Shown here one piece after another: positions 6,751-7,760 of a stretch of DNA of 7,760 nucleotides. Origin of the DNA: Candidatus Jidaibacter sp. (lineage in GTDB: Bacteria; Pseudomonadota; Alphaproteobacteria; Rickettsiales; Midichloriaceae); assembly GCA_021298045.1 (NCBI GenBank), contig JAJTHY010000085.1:1-7760 (forward strand), given 5' to 3'. Position 1 is the first letter of the stretch; each line of letters begins with the position of its first letter. Both the position numbers and the translations under genes were made by a program. Below the pieces are notes generated by a model. It had not been told where the DNA came from. It saw only the letters and a program-made list of their open reading frames with translations, and did not search any database.

Positions 6751-7371
6751 ATGGGTAGGCGGGGAGATCACACATTTAAAGAGCTTAGTACTATGATTTT
6801 AGACTCAGCTAACAACATATTGGTGGCTGAAGGGTTTCAAAAAATAACCACCCGCAAAATAGCGACGCAAATAGAATATTCTGTTGGCACATTATATAAT
6901 ATTTTTCAAAACCTTGATGATATTTACATACACCTTAATGGGCGCACTCTGGATAGCCTAATACAAACTCTAGAAGAGGCTATGAAAGAGAAAAATTGCT
7001 CTCAACTTAGGTCTATTGCATACGCATATGTGAAATTCAGTATAAACCATTTCAATGCATGGAGTCTTTTATGCGAATACCGCTTTTCAGAATCTGTGAA
7101 TGTGCCTAAGTGGTATGAAGAAAAAATTGCGCATTTATACTGTATAGTAGAAAAGGCACTTACTAATGTATTAAATATTGATAATTCGCAACATTTGAAA
7201 AAATATATAACAGTTTTATGGGCTGGAATTCATGGAATTTGCGCATTATCTAGTAAAGGCAAATTTATCCGAACTGGATTGGTGGAAACAGAAAGCCAGC
7301 ATCTGGTAGATACTTTTTTAGATAATTATGTCAATGGCATAAAGTTAACTAATATTAAATCCCCAAAATAA
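6751..7371 (+). CDS. TetR/AcrR-family transcriptional regulator with WHG-type C-terminal domain
   Basis: This is a 206-residue protein of normal TetR length. The N-terminal DNA-binding domain (about residues 8-60) shows the family pattern: a first helix reading LDSANNILVAEGFQKITTRK, then helix-turn-helix IATQIEYSVGTLYNIF, with recognition helix SVGTLYNIF at 44-52. The C-terminal half is helical and contains WAGIHG at 157-162, the mark of the WHG (TetR_C_33) ligand/dimer domain. Such proteins act as cytoplasmic dimeric repressors released by small hydrophobic ligands. The ATG is supported by AAGGAAG (6736-6742) 8 nt upstream. The gene diverges from the ABC-F gene across a region with palindromes that may be its operator. 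The target may be its own promoter, the ABC-F gene or, less directly, the MATE gene. The ligand is unknown and the gene appears intact. Confidence 0.92.
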   Translation: MGRRGDHTFKELSTMILDSANNILVAEGFQKITTRKIATQIEYSVGTLYNIFQNLDDIYIHLNGRTLDSLIQTLEEAMKEKNCSQLRSIAYAYVKFSINHFNAWSLLCEYRFSESVNVPKWYEEKIAHLYCIVEKALTNVLNIDNSQHLKKYITVLWAGIHGICALSSKGKFIRTGLVETESQHLVDTFLDNYVNGIKLTNIKSPK

Positions 7372-7410
7372 TTGAGACAAAAGTCAATAAGTTTTGGGTA
7401 AATGCAAAGT

Positions 7411-7452
7411 GGAAAAAGGGCTTTAGTATTTTACATACCAAACACTTTTTCC
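7411..7452 (+). terminator. Weak candidate terminator hairpin downstream of tetR
   Basis: GGAAAAAG (7411-7418) pairs with CTTTTTCC (7445-7452) across a 26-nt loop, starting 40 nt after the tetR stop. The stem is A-T rich, the loop is long and no clear T-run follows. This is at best a weak terminator. Confidence 0.22.
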
Positions 7453-7474
7453 TCAAGTAAGTTTATCCAAAAGA

Positions 7475-7554
7475 TATAGCTAAACCCTTATAAAATAGGT
7501 GCGAAAATCAAGAATTTTCTCATAAATTTTTGCCTATTTTACGCATGGAATATA
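7475..7554 (+). repeat. Left half-copy of the palindromic element
   Basis: This stretch matches 4500-4579 at 77 of 80 positions; the three changes are in or just after the terminal repeat. The match stops at the symmetry centre of the full element, and the right half is absent. The half-unit still has its own potential stem, TAAAATAGG (7491-7499) with CCTATTTTA (7533-7541). It lies about 100 nt downstream of the tetR stop. Confidence 0.88.
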
Positions 7555-7576
7555 TAGCTAAACCCTTATAAAATGG
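7553..7576 (+). repeat. Extra terminal repeat in direct orientation after the half-copy
   Basis: The sequence starting TATAGCTAAACCCTTATAAA repeats the start of the half-copy at 7475 at 23 of 24 positions, 78 nt further on and in the same orientation. It shares the AAACCC variant with that copy rather than the AATCCC of the full element. After 7576 the similarity ends, so this is a remnant or the start of a tandem copy. Confidence 0.85.
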
Positions 7577-7608
7577 CTATGAAAAATACAACAAATCTCC
7601 ACCTCTTA

Positions 7609-7666
7609 GTCATCCTCGCTATTGCTTGGGATCTTAAGATAAGATTCCATCCGCAGCAGGAATGAC
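7609..7666. repeat. Imperfect palindromic intergenic repeat with GTCAT/ATGAC ends
   Basis: The left arm starts GTCATCCTCGC and the right arm ends GCAGGAATGAC. The inner arms GGGATCTTA (7628-7636) and TAAGATTCC (7640-7648) pair at 8 of 9 positions around a 3-nt loop. This resembles dispersed 'GTCATTCCTGC...GGAATGAC' hairpin repeats that I recall from Rickettsiales genomes. That parallel is from memory and was not searched. It is more GC-rich than the surrounding DNA and unrelated to the 163-bp element. Confidence 0.6.
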
Positions 7667-7760
7667 CTGAGGGTGCTAGACCGCCACGTTGCAAGCATGC
7701 TCCTCCTAGAAGCGAATATTAACGTACAAAACCCATAAGCTTTATACCTTAGTAATAGCC
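7667..7760. other. Non-coding right edge; probable continuation of repeat DNA
   Basis: No gene or tRNA is visible here. The stretch GCTAGACCGCCACGTTGCAA (7675-7694) is GC-richer than its flanks and looks like the CTAGATTGCCACG-type text that often accompanies GTCAT...ATGAC hairpins, so the repeat unit may extend to about 7700. The last 50 nt are AT-rich and featureless. Confidence 0.35.

Noticed and set aside
7606..7698. A 30-codon minus-strand ORF starting MLATWRSSTLRSF, preceded by AGGAGG
   Set aside because: It lies wholly within the GTCAT...ATGAC repeat and its flank. The AGGAGG is only 3 nt from the ATG, and the peptide has no recognisable features. It is most likely repeat sequence read by chance, although translated repeats do exist in Rickettsia.

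Overview
The window is an AT-rich chromosomal segment that most resembles a low-GC alphaproteobacterium, probably an intracellular or host-associated lineage of the Rickettsiales/Holosporales kind. That placement is an inference. It rests on base composition, the style of the AsmA-like, YheS-like and TetR proteins, and palindromic intergenic repeats of the sort such genomes accumulate. No rRNA or other phylogenetic marker is present. I see no phage, toxin-antitoxin, CRISPR or secretion genes, and the coding content is ordinary.

Layout: four genes lie on the minus strand and one on the plus strand. From right to left on the minus strand they are a YheS-type ABC-F ATPase (4692-6551), a MATE-family multidrug/cation antiporter (3050-4393), a 904-residue AsmA-family envelope protein (237-2951), and the first 76 codons of alanine racemase alr (1-230, cut by the window edge). 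The asmA-like gene and alr are 6 nt apart and in the same reading frame, so they probably form one transcription unit. A TetR-family regulator with a WHG-type C-terminal domain (6751-7371) is transcribed divergently from the ABC-F gene. The 199-nt space between their likely starts holds a plausible promoter for each gene and a cluster of inverted TCAAA-type half-sites that could be the TetR operator.

The non-coding DNA is the most interesting part. The gap between the ABC-F and MATE genes contains a 163-bp, nearly full-length palindrome (4500-4662) bounded by perfect 24-bp terminal inverted repeats, like a MITE or Rickettsia-palindromic-type element. A second copy of only its left half (7475-7554, 77 of 80 positions identical) lies downstream of tetR. 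That half-copy ends at the symmetry centre of the first element, where another terminal repeat starts in direct orientation (7553-7576). A second, unrelated hairpin repeat with GTCAT.../...ATGAC ends (7609-7666) follows. The region from 7372 to 7760 is therefore a small graveyard of dispersed repeats with no convincing gene.

Functionally the genes are a loose set of envelope and stress-tolerance functions: peptidoglycan precursor (Alr), envelope lipid homeostasis (AsmA-like), efflux (MATE), ribosome rescue or protection (ABC-F) and a regulator (TetR). I found no evidence that they make up a new defence or biosynthetic system. The repeat family is the best candidate for something undescribed.
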